A stretch of 64,000 nucleotides of DNA from Pseudomonas mandelii (GCF_006438925.1 NZ_RCZA01000007.1:3611-67610), one strand, 5' to 3'; counted from the first letter of the stretch, positions 27,030 to 34,591 are shown. Notes: generated by a model not told the origin, from the letters alone. Numbers and translations: made by a program.

Positions 27030-27104
27030 ATGAACAACATCATCTACATCGTCGGGGTAGTTGTGATTGTCGTGGTTATCCTGTCGTTTCTCGGGTTTGC
27101 ATAG
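27030..27104 (+). CDS. 24-residue single-span membrane peptide
   Basis: ATG 27030 opens a 24-codon frame (MNNIIYIVGVVVIVVVILSF then LGFA) that is almost entirely one transmembrane helix. AGAGGTGG lies 5 bases upstream, an unusually good ribosome-binding site. I have seen very similar short peptides annotated in other proteobacteria, but no function is known. It lies downstream of the phospholipase D gene, with which it may be cotranscribed. Confidence 0.65.
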   Translation: MNNIIYIVGVVVIVVVILSFLGFA

Positions 27105-27184
27105 AATCGAAGAGCGTCTCGTATTGACAAGGCTGTACCCCGCACCGCGAGGCACAGCCTGGTCGCGCTTGACCTATTTGGCCT

Positions 27185-27360
27185 TTAGAAACTCCACAGG
27201 TTCGCCGCCATGCCCGCCAATATGATTTGCGACACGCCGTGCTTGCGCGGCTGCAGCGCCAGGTCATTGGTTTCCGGGCCATAAACCATGTGCGGTGAAG
27301 CAATGATGGTTTTGCCGTCGAGGATGTAGGGCTTGTACTCGGGCATGAAGTCGCCGCAAT
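27185..27360 (-). pseudogene. isochorismatase-family hydrolase fragment
   Basis: Reading down from about 27357, the frame gives DFMPEYKPYILDGKTIIASP, then HMVYGPETNDLALQ and VSQIILAGMAANLWSF before a stop at 27185. This matches the middle of YcaC-like cysteine hydrolases up to the active-site region, where the family has AANLCVESH. The fragment has Trp where the catalytic cysteine should be and then stops. The N-terminal side is replaced by a REP element at about 27362. It is a dead fragment. Confidence 0.8.
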
Positions 27361-27361
27361 A

Positions 27362-27390
27362 CCTGCGGGAGCGAGCTTGCTCGCGATGAA
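27362..27390. repeat. REP-type palindrome
   Basis: The core GCGGGAGCGAGCTTGCTCGC is the typical Pseudomonas REP palindrome (GAGCGAGC/GCTTGCTC). It forms the boundary of the isochorismatase fragment. Confidence 0.85.
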
Positions 27391-27455
27391 CGATGACGCG
27401 ACATCCCAGGCCTGACACAAAACCAATCACCGGTCAGCAACGGCAACCGAGAAAC

Positions 27456-27500
27456 CTGTGGCGAGGGAGCGTGCTTCCGCTGGGCCGCGCAGCGGCCCCC
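27456..27500. repeat. REP-type element, variant
   Basis: GTGGCGAGGGAGCGTGCTTC followed by CGCTGGGCCGCGCAGCGGCC is a variant of the GTGGCGAGGGAGCTTGCTCCC family of P. fluorescens repeats. It contains the GGGCCGC/GCGGCCC palindrome. Confidence 0.8.
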
Positions 27501-27558
27501 AAAAGGGAAAAACTGCCCAACCCAACGTCAGTCACCCACTCACCCCAGCAGACCGCAC

Positions 27559-27918
27559 TTACGCAGGTGGTTCAATTTTATCCAGCAATCGGTTTGCCGT
27601 GATTTCAGCCACCATGACGCTGTTGGAAATGCCCAACAGGGAATAGCGCGAGCAACCCTCCAAGAGGTCCGCCAACTCGTGGACCATCACATCAACCGAG
27701 GCCAGGGTTTCGACCAGAAAAACCGCCAGGGTTTCGGTCGTGGCCTCTGGGTCCACGTAAAACAGGGTGCTGCGTGTTCGCGGGGTGGCTTTGATGTCGG
27801 CAATCGACGGGAAGTGGTAATTGAGAGCCCGCTCGGCGGCTTCGTTGAGTTTTTTTGAATCGGGTTCGTACGGGGAAACCGGATCGGTGTCCGGTGGGTT
27901 GGGTGTGACCTTGAACAT
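27559..27918 (-). CDS. DUF6124 (formerly DUF3077) family protein
   Basis: The 119-residue protein starts MFKVTPNPPDTDPVSPYE, the hallmark of this Pseudomonas family. It continues with KKLNEAAERALNYH, FYVDPEATTETLAVFL and a C-terminal helical repeat (ELADLLEGCSRYSLLGI; ANRLLDKIEPPA). The family is multi-copy in many fluorescent pseudomonads and its function is unknown. The leader upstream (27919-28120) has an antisense-like architecture in which the ribosome-binding site AGGA is part of a repeated block. Post-transcriptional control is therefore likely. Confidence 0.85.
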   Translation of the reverse strand: MFKVTPNPPDTDPVSPYEPDSKKLNEAAERALNYHFPSIADIKATPRTRSTLFYVDPEATTETLAVFLVETLASVDVMVHELADLLEGCSRYSLLGISNSVMVAEITANRLLDKIEPPA

Positions 27919-27920
27919 AT

Positions 27921-28120
27921 CTTAGGTTCCTAATGGTGTGCCAACCCTCCTGCTGCTAAACGAAGAGGGTGGCAGCTGCACGCAGGTTAGCAGACCGGGA
28001 AACCTAAGAAGCCGGCGCGCCCAAGGGCGCCCTGCGTACAGCTACCATCAAAATGCAGGCGCAAAACCTGACTGATAGAAGCGTCGTACGACTTAGGTTG
28101 TTCACGGGCTGCTAAACCCG
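27921..28120 (-). ncRNA. candidate C4-type antisense RNA and its two target blocks
   Basis: In transcript order (minus strand) the blocks are: A1 GTTTAGCAG (28117-28109, in the loop of a CGGG/CCCG hairpin); B1 AACCTAAG (28099-28092); B' CTTAGGTT (28008-28001); A' CTGCTAAC (27993-27986); A2 GTTTAGCAG (27961-27953, in the loop of a CCACCCTC/GAGGGTTGG hairpin); B2 AACCTAAG (27928-27921, overlapping the ribosome-binding site of the DUF6124 gene). B'-A' is complementary to A1-B1 and also to A2-B2, in the correct antiparallel order. This is the layout known for the P1/P7 C4 repressor RNA. Processing and promoter are not visible, so the RNA ends are approximate. Confidence 0.6.
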
Positions 28121-28510
28121 ATCACTGATGGGCAGTGACACGAATCAAGTTACCGAGTGACCCCAAGGCGCACAAGCCGGCGGATTCTGGCGCAGCCGTA
28201 GGCAACGGCGCAAGGTCTTGTGGCTTTCAGGAAGTAACCTTGATGGATCTTAAACAAGCATCCTGTGGAGATGTTTAATAATCTGATGCACGCTTCTTCC
28301 GCGAGGTGAAACCTTGAGAAAATCGTGGACGCATCCGACATATTTTTAAGGTTGAGCGTCGCAGGTGTGGTGGGTAGTGTGAACTCTTGAATCAGTCTGA
28401 TTCCGGCCAGAAGCAGTCACTCAGAATGCTACAGCTGCCGCCCCGCTATCCGTGACCACGATCTACTGTATATTTCGGCTCAGATGGAAATGTTGCGAAA
28501 GGATTGAAGC
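28121..28510. other. intergenic region upstream of the candidate antisense RNA
   Basis: I see no gene here. CACTGATGGGCAGTG (28124-28138) is an interrupted palindrome (CACTG-N5-CAGTG) just upstream of block A1 and could be an operator. On the minus strand TTGATT about 25 bases before A1 could be a -35 element, but no good -10 is evident. The HEAT-protein promoter must lie near 28440-28495. Confidence 0.4.
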
Positions 28511-29866
28511 GTGGTAGTAATACGGGAATGGTTAGCTCGACTGCAAAATCATCAGGCGCCCGTCACGCAATGGGCGGCTCAGCGTCGTGACGAAGCTGCG
28601 CATCTGCTCGGCAAAGCAAAGGAGAGTGGAGACTGGATAGCGCTGACTATCCACTACAACGGCTTCATTCGCGAAGTCGCCATCAGGGCGCTACGTGACC
28701 AACCCTCTCCCGAAGCATTAGTAGCATTGATCGAGCGGTTGAACGATTGGGTGCCACAAATTCGCGATCTGGCAACGGAAAGTCTAAATCATTATCTATC
28801 GCCCTCCCATGTTCAGGCCTTGTTGTTCGCGCTCGAACCCCTCATGGCGCTGGCTTCGCGTCACCGTGCAGACCACGGCCCTACGCTGAGGGCAGTGCGC
28901 AACACCCTTCAGGCGACCGAGGTTCACTCTGATGTCTACGCAAACTTCCTGGCGCGACAAGGCAGCGCGGCACGCTACCTGTTTAAATTGTTGCTGGAAA
29001 AAGATATCGATAAACAGACGCTTCTGCGAGACGCGCTGGCCCATCGAGAATTAACTGTACGCGTGGCGGGCGTGGCTGCTTGCCAGGCGCTGCCAGATGC
29101 GCAAGCACTGCAATTGCTACGAGAAGCCCTTCCACGTCCAGGGGCGAAGGTACGAGTCTGCGTGATGCGTGCCCTGCTGCCGTTGCTGGAAAATCCACAA
29201 CCGTTGTTGTGCGCGGCCTTGCTGGATGACTCGCGGTCCATCCGCAGTCTGGCGCGCTGGGTAGCACCGAAGCACGATATTGATGCGCGGGCCATATTGG
29301 CAGGACGACTGACGGAAGCCTTCCCCAAAGCAAAGCGCGGTTGGCTGGGTATCCTCGGGCTGGCAGCAGAGCTTGATGTCGAACTCGAACAACGCTGGTT
29401 GATGGCAGCTGCACGATCCAATTATCCCACCGTGCGACAAGCCGCTATGGGTCAACTGAGCGAGGGACAATCGGTTGAGCTGTTTGCGGCACTCGACGAT
29501 CCATCGGACACCGTATTTCTTGCAGCTGTCGCCCAACTGAACAAACAATCGTGGGCTTCATTGCATACCGGGCTGGACGCCAAACTGGACAGGGATTGGC
29601 ATGAGCTATCCGATAAGCGCCGTCATGCCCTCATGCGACTGCGTCCGAAATGGCAACAAGTAGCTTACCTGCTGGCACGGTTGACTACAGAGCCCACTGT
29701 ACAAGTGTTTTGGGCAAAAAAGGTCAACCTGTGGTGCGAAGAGCAATATCAAATTGTCGATCCGGTCACGTCCAGGTCCGAGCGGGGGAAACTGATTGAG
29801 CAGCTCCGAGGCCTGGCATCGGAAGGACTTATCAGCAGCACCAATTTCGCACGAATCTCGAAATGA
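28511..29866 (+). CDS. HEAT-repeat protein of unknown function
   Basis: The 451-residue soluble protein is built of helical pairs typical of HEAT/PBS-lyase repeats. Examples are GFIREVAIRALRDQPSPEALVAL, VPQIRDLATESLNHYLSP, LTVRVAGVAACQALPDAQAL, VRVCVMRALLPLLENPQPLL and YPTVRQAAMGQLSEGQSV. Such proteins act as binding scaffolds, and no catalytic domain is present. GTG 28511 has AAAGGA 7-12 bases upstream. It sits in a patchy region and has no obvious partner gene. Confidence 0.75.
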   Translation: MVVIREWLARLQNHQAPVTQWAAQRRDEAAHLLGKAKESGDWIALTIHYNGFIREVAIRALRDQPSPEALVALIERLNDWVPQIRDLATESLNHYLSPSHVQALLFALEPLMALASRHRADHGPTLRAVRNTLQATEVHSDVYANFLARQGSAARYLFKLLLEKDIDKQTLLRDALAHRELTVRVAGVAACQALPDAQALQLLREALPRPGAKVRVCVMRALLPLLENPQPLLCAALLDDSRSIRSLARWVAPKHDIDARAILAGRLTEAFPKAKRGWLGILGLAAELDVELEQRWLMAAARSNYPTVRQAAMGQLSEGQSVELFAALDDPSDTVFLAAVAQLNKQSWASLHTGLDAKLDRDWHELSDKRRHALMRLRPKWQQVAYLLARLTTEPTVQVFWAKKVNLWCEEQYQIVDPVTSRSERGKLIEQLRGLASEGLISSTNFARISK

Positions 29867-30010
29867 TGGGCGTGTGTGGCATAGAGCATAGCGGCACCTT
29901 CCGGCCAGAAGCAGTGGCCAATGGATGGCATGAACCTGCTACGCTGCGTCCTCGCAGGAGTGTGAGCCAGCCTTCACCCATAAGCATGTCAGTAGTCAGG
30001 TACAGTCACC

Positions 30011-30499
30011 ATGCATCATATTATCGGCTTATATACCTCGAAAAAAACAGAGCGTTTATGGCCGCTAGACCCAGAAGACCGAATTGTTTTCAGATCTGAC
30101 TGCTTTCATGCGTTTGGATATTTTTCCCTTATAGCACCTGCTTTTGAACGATATGCACAAAGAGATGCACGGATAAGCATTACATCAATGAATGTAATGT
30201 TCCGCTTGAGAACTGACGATCTAGCTGACGCATTGGCAATTTTGAACGATCTCGAAACACAGCTCTATCAGCAACCAACAAGTTGGCAGGAGTATCTCGG
30301 GGAAATCCAACACCCAAGGCAAGAAAAGCGGCCAATCAAACCGCTGTTATTCAGACGTCGAGCCGTTCGGATTGTCCAAAGGTTGCGAGCGTTAATACTT
30401 AAAGCTCAAGCCCAGGATAAATGCTTGGTATATGGAAATGGTGTTTGCTACCGCGCACTGTGCGGCATAAAAATGCCGGCCGGCACCGTGTACTCCTAG
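30011..30499 (+). CDS. AT-rich orphan protein of unknown function
   Basis: The 162-residue frame begins MHHIIGLYTSKKTERLWPLD and has no signal peptide, membrane segment or motif I recognise. Its C-terminal third is very basic (KRPIKPLLFRRRAVRIVQRLR). Base composition and codon use are visibly more AT-rich than all neighbouring genes (many AAT, TTT, ATA and AGA-type codons), which suggests recent transfer. The ribosome-binding site is weak. The coding call rests on length and consistent codon bias. Confidence 0.5.
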   Translation: MHHIIGLYTSKKTERLWPLDPEDRIVFRSDCFHAFGYFSLIAPAFERYAQRDARISITSMNVMFRLRTDDLADALAILNDLETQLYQQPTSWQEYLGEIQHPRQEKRPIKPLLFRRRAVRIVQRLRALILKAQAQDKCLVYGNGVCYRALCGIKMPAGTVYS

Positions 30500-30819
30500 A
30501 GCCGAATCTACGGTTCAAGCGTTCGCTTCGCTCGCCGGGGACGGGATAAACCCCATCCGATAATCAAACGAAAGGATCCAGCCGAGTGGCTGCTTCTGGC
30601 CGTTCTCTGCCGGTCGTCATTCCCACGTGCGCTGGTCAAGTCGGCTGCAAATGACTGGTCAGTTGTGATGCAGATGGGGGGCAAGTCCGTGCAACTCCAA
30701 AAGCCCAGCCGCCCGCTGGGCTTTTTACTGCCCGCTCATCTGCTCAGTCGCACACTTTCCACCTGCCAAATTCAAACTATTACGGCCCAGAAAAGCTGGA
30801 CCTCATTGGTGAGGTGGGT
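30500..30819. other. intergenic region with a terminator
   Basis: This region has no convincing gene. AAGCCCAGC (30701-30709) pairs with GCTGGGCTTTTT (30714-30725) and is a clear rho-independent terminator. It may end the 30011 gene or a short RNA. TGCTTCTGGCCG at 30591-30602 is one copy of a short sequence repeated in this region. Confidence 0.55.
30701..30725 (+). terminator. rho-independent terminator
   Basis: AAGCCCAGC pairs with GCTGGGCTT around a 4-base loop and is followed by a T-run. No gene directly precedes it within 170 bases. Confidence 0.8.
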
Positions 30820-31038
30820 ATGTCTACCGATTCGAGTTTTCAAAACCAAACACAAGGTTCTGTTCCATCCAAGCCTGAGCCAGGTTCAGATGAGCCGACG
30901 CTAGATCCAGACGATCCGAACAAATACGATCCGTTGAAAAATCCAAGCGATGATCGTCCAGAAGACTGGAAGGATCCTGGTGAGAGGACTACCCCAGAGG
31001 CGGATGAACAGACACCGCTTTCTGACGATAGGAGATAG
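30820..31038 (+). CDS. small acidic, disordered Pseudomonas protein
   Basis: The 72-residue protein (MSTDSSFQNQTQGS...) is rich in D, P, E, K and S. It has DPDDPNKYDPLKNPSDDRPEDWKD in its middle, here cited by its repeated DP/DD pattern only, and no hydrophobic core, so it is probably intrinsically disordered. I recognise it as a conserved hypothetical of fluorescent pseudomonads. GAGGTGG stands just before ATG 30820. Its own terminator follows at 31046-31070. Confidence 0.7.
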   Translation: MSTDSSFQNQTQGSVPSKPEPGSDEPTLDPDDPNKYDPLKNPSDDRPEDWKDPGERTTPEADEQTPLSDDRR

Positions 31039-31045
31039 GAGAGAA

Positions 31046-31070
31046 AGCCCGGCCAGTGAGCCGGGTTTTT
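31046..31070 (+). terminator. rho-independent terminator
   Basis: GCCCGGC (31047-31053) pairs with GCCGGGT (31060-31066, one G-T wobble), followed by a run of T. Confidence 0.88.
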
Positions 31071-31163
31071 CTTCTCCGTTCGTCCACTGCGCTGCACTTG
31101 TAACGCTTTGCCGTTTCTCATGTTCAAGCACGGACATCCCGCGCATCAGTACGGAGGTTCAGC

Positions 31164-31472
31164 ATGGACATTGACGAGAACGCACCTGGCAACAAATCAC
31201 AGCAGCCCGAAACGCGCACGACGGACAACGAAACCGGCCATGACCCCAAGAGGGACGAGCCCGAAGTTCCGCTGCCTCCAGACGACGAGGCTCCTGTCGA
31301 CGAAGACATGACTGACGTGGATGCAAATAACTCGGTGTCGAGTGAGCATCCAGAAGCTGGACAGAGCGGTCGAGTCGATAACCCTGACGCCGACCCACAG
31401 ATGGACGATCAGGACGAAAACGATAAGGAAGCTCGCGGTATGCCTGCGAGTGACCCTGAATCAGGTGCCTGA
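31164..31472 (+). CDS. acidic disordered protein of unknown function
   Basis: The 102-residue protein is highly acidic and polar (MDIDENAPGNKSQQPETRTT...), with long D/E/P/N-rich runs and no hydrophobic segment, so it is likely disordered. It resembles the preceding small protein in composition but not clearly in sequence. A strong GGAGG ribosome-binding site precedes ATG 31164 and a terminator follows (31495-31517), supporting a real, separately transcribed gene. Confidence 0.65.
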   Translation: MDIDENAPGNKSQQPETRTTDNETGHDPKRDEPEVPLPPDDEAPVDEDMTDVDANNSVSSEHPEAGQSGRVDNPDADPQMDDQDENDKEARGMPASDPESGA

Positions 31473-31494
31473 ATTAGTTCGGATGATTTCCGAT

Positions 31495-31517
31495 GCCCGC
31501 TCAACGCGGGCTTTTTT
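31495..31517 (+). terminator. rho-independent terminator
   Basis: GCCCGC (31495-31500) pairs with GCGGGC (31506-31511) around TCAAC, followed by six T. Confidence 0.88.
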
Positions 31518-31894
31518 ACGCCTCGAGTTTACCTGTAGCCAGGGCAGCCCTTGGGAAGGCCTGGACGTCGATGGCCGGATAGTGCGACGTACGGAATCAA
31601 CACCGGCGACCCCCGTACCCTGACCTCACATGCTTTCGGGGTGGTGCGAGACGGGATCAGCGAGACCGATGCAATAGGGCGTTGGCGCCGTGAACGTCTT
31701 CGGCAGACAGCGGGATTTAGAGCAGTGAATAGCCGCTGGGTTCGTACACGCGTCTAATGCCTGCTTTTGGCCGGTTGCTACCGGATACAACTGGCAGCTA
31801 TTGGCCGACTCGTGCCCTCCATCACGGCCCGCTTCGGGTCAACAGCCGTCCATTGTAACCAGCAGTAATCGCCCAGTTTCCACCACTGAAACCA
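31518..31894. other. gene-poor region
   Basis: Open frames here, such as one ending at 31757, lack ribosome-binding sites and family resemblance. TGCTTTTGGCCGG near 31762 is a degenerate copy of the short dispersed sequence seen at 28401, 29901 and 30591. Confidence 0.4.
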
Positions 31895-32032
31895 ATGGCT
31901 CTCCCCGTTAGCTATAGCTCAGACCAAGACCAGACCCGAAGGCTTTACACAGTCGTCTTAGAAGGCACAAGCAACGGTACACTGCGTGTCGGCTCACGGT
32001 TGAGCGAACAATACGACGTAAATGCTTTATAA
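31895..32032 (+). CDS. 45-residue ORF, possible small protein or gene fragment
   Basis: ATG 31895 opens MALPVSYSSDQDQTRRLYTV, followed by VVLEGTSNGTLRVGSRLSEQ and five residues to a TAA. The strand-like VVLEGTSNGTLRVGS pattern looks protein-like, but no ribosome-binding site is seen and I do not recognise a family. It could be a phage-derived fragment because a phage gene remnant follows. Confidence 0.3.
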   Translation: MALPVSYSSDQDQTRRLYTVVLEGTSNGTLRVGSRLSEQYDVNAL

Positions 32033-32223
32033 AGCCAGTCAGCCGCATTGCGCACCACTGGCTCTCCTCATCATCACTTCCCATCTCATCTCGCTCATCA
32101 AAACCATCACACCCGCCGCGAATCTCGCCTGGCACTCCCACCCAAACCCTTTAAACCCGATTAAAAGCCCCAAGCCACCTTCAAGCCCAAGCTCTGCTCA
32201 TTACTCCAGTGCAGCGCTCAACC

Positions 32224-33048
32224 ATGAAACCCCTCCACATCTTCAAACCCGGCACCCACACCGCAATGTGTGGCACCAGCTTCAACTTCACCGAATCCGA
32301 CCTATCCGCCACCGTCGCCGCCTACAACCCATCGCTCCACGAAGCCCCCATGGGCATCGGCCATCCTCAGCACGACGCCCCAGCCGCCGGCTGGATCAAA
32401 TCCCTATCAGCCACCACTCAAGGCCTCATCGCCGAGCCCCAACAAGTCGACGCCACCTTCGCCGAACAAATCGCCAAAGGCAGCTACAAAAAAATCTCCG
32501 CCTCCTTCTACCACCCAGACGCCGCCAACAACCCCGTGCCCGGCGTTTACTACCTGCGCCACGTCGGGTTCCTCGGCGCCCAACCGCCATCAGTAAAAGG
32601 CCTACGCCCCATCGAACTCGCTGACGACGAACAAGGCGTCATCGAATTCAGCGACCACGGCCACTACCTCAGCGCCGACCTCTGGCGCCGCTTCCGCGAA
32701 TGGCTCATCAGCCAATTCAACAAAGACACCGCCGACCATGTCGCCCCGTCGTGGGCCATCGACAGCCTCGCCGACACCGCCCGCCAACCAGAACAGCCCA
32801 TGGCCACATTCACCCAACCCAAAGACCTGGGCGACTTGCTGCAGGTCGAAGTTAGCCCCGGCTGGCCCCGCTCCAAGGCCACGCCGCTGGCCGGCACCGA
32901 CAACTCGCTGGGCCAGATGCAGGCCAAAGTCGCCGGTAAATACCGCTTCAACCACCCACGCGGTGCCGTCCTGTTGGCCTATGGCAAGTCAACCTTTGGC
33001 GTCTCGGAAAGCACCGATGCGGCGTACGTGCAGCCAACCCAGCGGTAA
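32224..33048 (+). pseudogene. phage head-gene remnant: Mu-I-like protease joined to a head-decoration-like protein
   Basis: The frame encodes 274 residues. The first ~195 resemble the N-terminus of Mu-like prophage protease/scaffold (gpI): MKPLHIFKPGTHTAMCG, MGIGHPQHDAPAAGWIKSL, GSYKKISASFYHPDA, YYLRHVGFLGAQPPSVKGL. From Met at 32800 (MATFTQPKDLGDLLQVE) it looks like the start of a head-decoration-type protein. The family's usual protease C-terminus is missing, so an in-frame deletion has fused two head genes. Codon use is strongly C-ending and unlike the neighbours. No other phage genes surround it. Confidence 0.6.
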
Positions 33049-33157
33049 AAAATCAACTCCGTGAGTAAGGGTCTGCAGCGCCCTGCCGATATCGACAAAG
33101 CGTCGCGCTCTTTTGCCGGCGTTTTATGGACCGCAAAGCATTTAGCAGGGACTTTAC

Positions 33158-33961
33158 ATGCGTCACCTCAGACACCTTACTTCCCCTATGAATCAGCAAA
33201 AGATTGCTGACGTCACGTTCCATTTAGATCCATCTGATCAGAACGAACTGGTGACGGTGCTTCAGCGTTTTTTTGCCAAGCCGGATCAACATGCCTTGCT
33301 GGATATTCCCGAAAAAACCCGCAGCGTGTTCCTGCTTGAAGGTGAGCGTAAATGGGTGTTGAAACACAACCGTCTGACCCACTGGAAAAAGCAGCTGCAG
33401 AATTTCCTGGGCCTCAAGCGTGTGTTCGGGCTGCATGACCTGACCAACGAATTCATCAATCTGTCCGTTGTGTCCGCCAAGTCAGAATCGTCGCCAAGAG
33501 TGGCTGAATTCGGCCATGTCGGACGTTTTCCTTTTCTCAAGGAAGAGTATTTGCTGGTCAGTTTTTTCGACAACCATTGCAGCGTCGATGATCGACTGAT
33601 CGCCCAACCCGAGCAGACACAAACGCTGCTGTCGGACATTTTCCAACTGTTTGGGCGGACGCTGGTCGAGGGGTTTTTACACATGTACCCGCACCCCAAG
33701 AATATCCTGATCGGCCCCGATGGCAGGCTGGGTTTTCTGCTGGGTTACTTCTATCGCTTCTGGTTCAACAAGTTCATATCGGTTGAACACTACAACGCGT
33801 GCTGTGAACGCTACCTGAAGCATCAGCACCCAGCATTGAACCGTGCAGTTTTCCAGGCGGTGTATGAACGCTTTCGGGACCGTGATGTTTCCCGAAGCAC
33901 CCGTTACCGCATCCTCACGTGCCCCAAGGCCCAAGCGGCATCCCTGCGCGAACTGATGTAA
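33158..33961 (+). CDS. LPS-kinase-like protein lacking catalytic aspartates (possible pseudokinase)
   Basis: The 267-residue protein has the fold pattern of LPS core kinases (WaaP/InaA/KdkA type). An ATP-site lysine is likely at Lys69 (KWVLKH) and a helix glutamate near Glu98. A catalytic-loop equivalent is HMYPHPKNILI (residues 175-185) and an activation-site equivalent is LGFLLGYFY. In active members these read H-x-D-x-H-P-x-N and an IDF-type triplet. Here the loop Asp is Tyr and the metal-binding Asp is Gly. GCAGGGA precedes ATG 33158; a later ATG 33188 is possible. It stands alone. Confidence 0.65.
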   Translation: MRHLRHLTSPMNQQKIADVTFHLDPSDQNELVTVLQRFFAKPDQHALLDIPEKTRSVFLLEGERKWVLKHNRLTHWKKQLQNFLGLKRVFGLHDLTNEFINLSVVSAKSESSPRVAEFGHVGRFPFLKEEYLLVSFFDNHCSVDDRLIAQPEQTQTLLSDIFQLFGRTLVEGFLHMYPHPKNILIGPDGRLGFLLGYFYRFWFNKFISVEHYNACCERYLKHQHPALNRAVFQAVYERFRDRDVSRSTRYRILTCPKAQAASLRELM

Positions 33962-33976
33962 CCGGCAGCGATTGCC

Positions 33977-34435
33977 TCAGCCTTGTTTCAAATCGAGGCA
34001 GTAGGTGTAGTAACCCGTATCGCGCACATAGCCCAAGGATTCATACAACCGTTGCGCGCCGACATTGTCCGTGGCCGTTTCCAGCACCATGCCTTTTGCG
34101 CCGGTCAACAATGCAAAGGCTCGCGCAGTGTTCATCAGCAACCTGCCGACCCCTTGCCCTCGGGCGGCGGGTGTTGTGAAGAGGTCGCCGAGCAGCCAGG
34201 TGCGGTGCGCGTCGATGGAGGAGAACGTCGGGAACAACTGGACGAAACCCAGCGCCTCTCCGCTGGGGGCCTGGGCGAAGAAGATCGCGGATTCATCCCG
34301 GGCAATGCGCTCGGCGATGAAGTCGCGAGACTGCGGCAGGTTCGACGGCTGGCCGTAGAAACCTCGATAGGCGTCGAACAGGCTGGCGATTTTATCGAGG
34401 TGGGATGCGTCGGCGCGCAGGGCCTGGATGTCCAT
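33977..34435 (-). CDS. GNAT-family N-acetyltransferase
   Basis: The 152-residue acetyltransferase has the GNAT acetyl-CoA loop (LFTTPAARGQGVGRLLMN, with the Q/R-x-x-G-x-G/A signature) and the terminal ATDNVGAQRLYESLGY motif. Substrate is not predictable. AAGGAG lies about 9 bases before ATG 34435. A 30-bp perfect inverted repeat lies upstream, between it and the permease gene. Confidence 0.88.
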   Translation of the reverse strand: MDIQALRADASHLDKIASLFDAYRGFYGQPSNLPQSRDFIAERIARDESAIFFAQAPSGEALGFVQLFPTFSSIDAHRTWLLGDLFTTPAARGQGVGRLLMNTARAFALLTGAKGMVLETATDNVGAQRLYESLGYVRDTGYYTYCLDLKQG

Positions 34436-34489
34436 GTTGACCGTCTCCTTGCGGATTGATTTGATGTACGGGAACAGGGAATGTAGATC

Positions 34490-34565
34490 AAAAGATCGCA
34501 GCCTGCGGCAGCTCCTACAGGTGTACGCCGTCCCTTGTAGGAGCTGCCGCAGGCTGCGATCTTTT
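34490..34565. repeat. perfect 30-bp inverted repeat (REP pair)
   Basis: AAAAGATCGCAGCCTGCGGC continuing to 34519 is exactly complementary to 34536-34565, with a 16-base spacer. The core GCAGCCTGCGGCAGCTCCTA belongs to a common Pseudomonas REP family. An RNA copy would form a very stable hairpin, and it lies between the permease 3' end and the GNAT promoter. Confidence 0.9.
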
Positions 34566-34591
34566 GGGATTCACCCAATCCTTAAGGCCTT

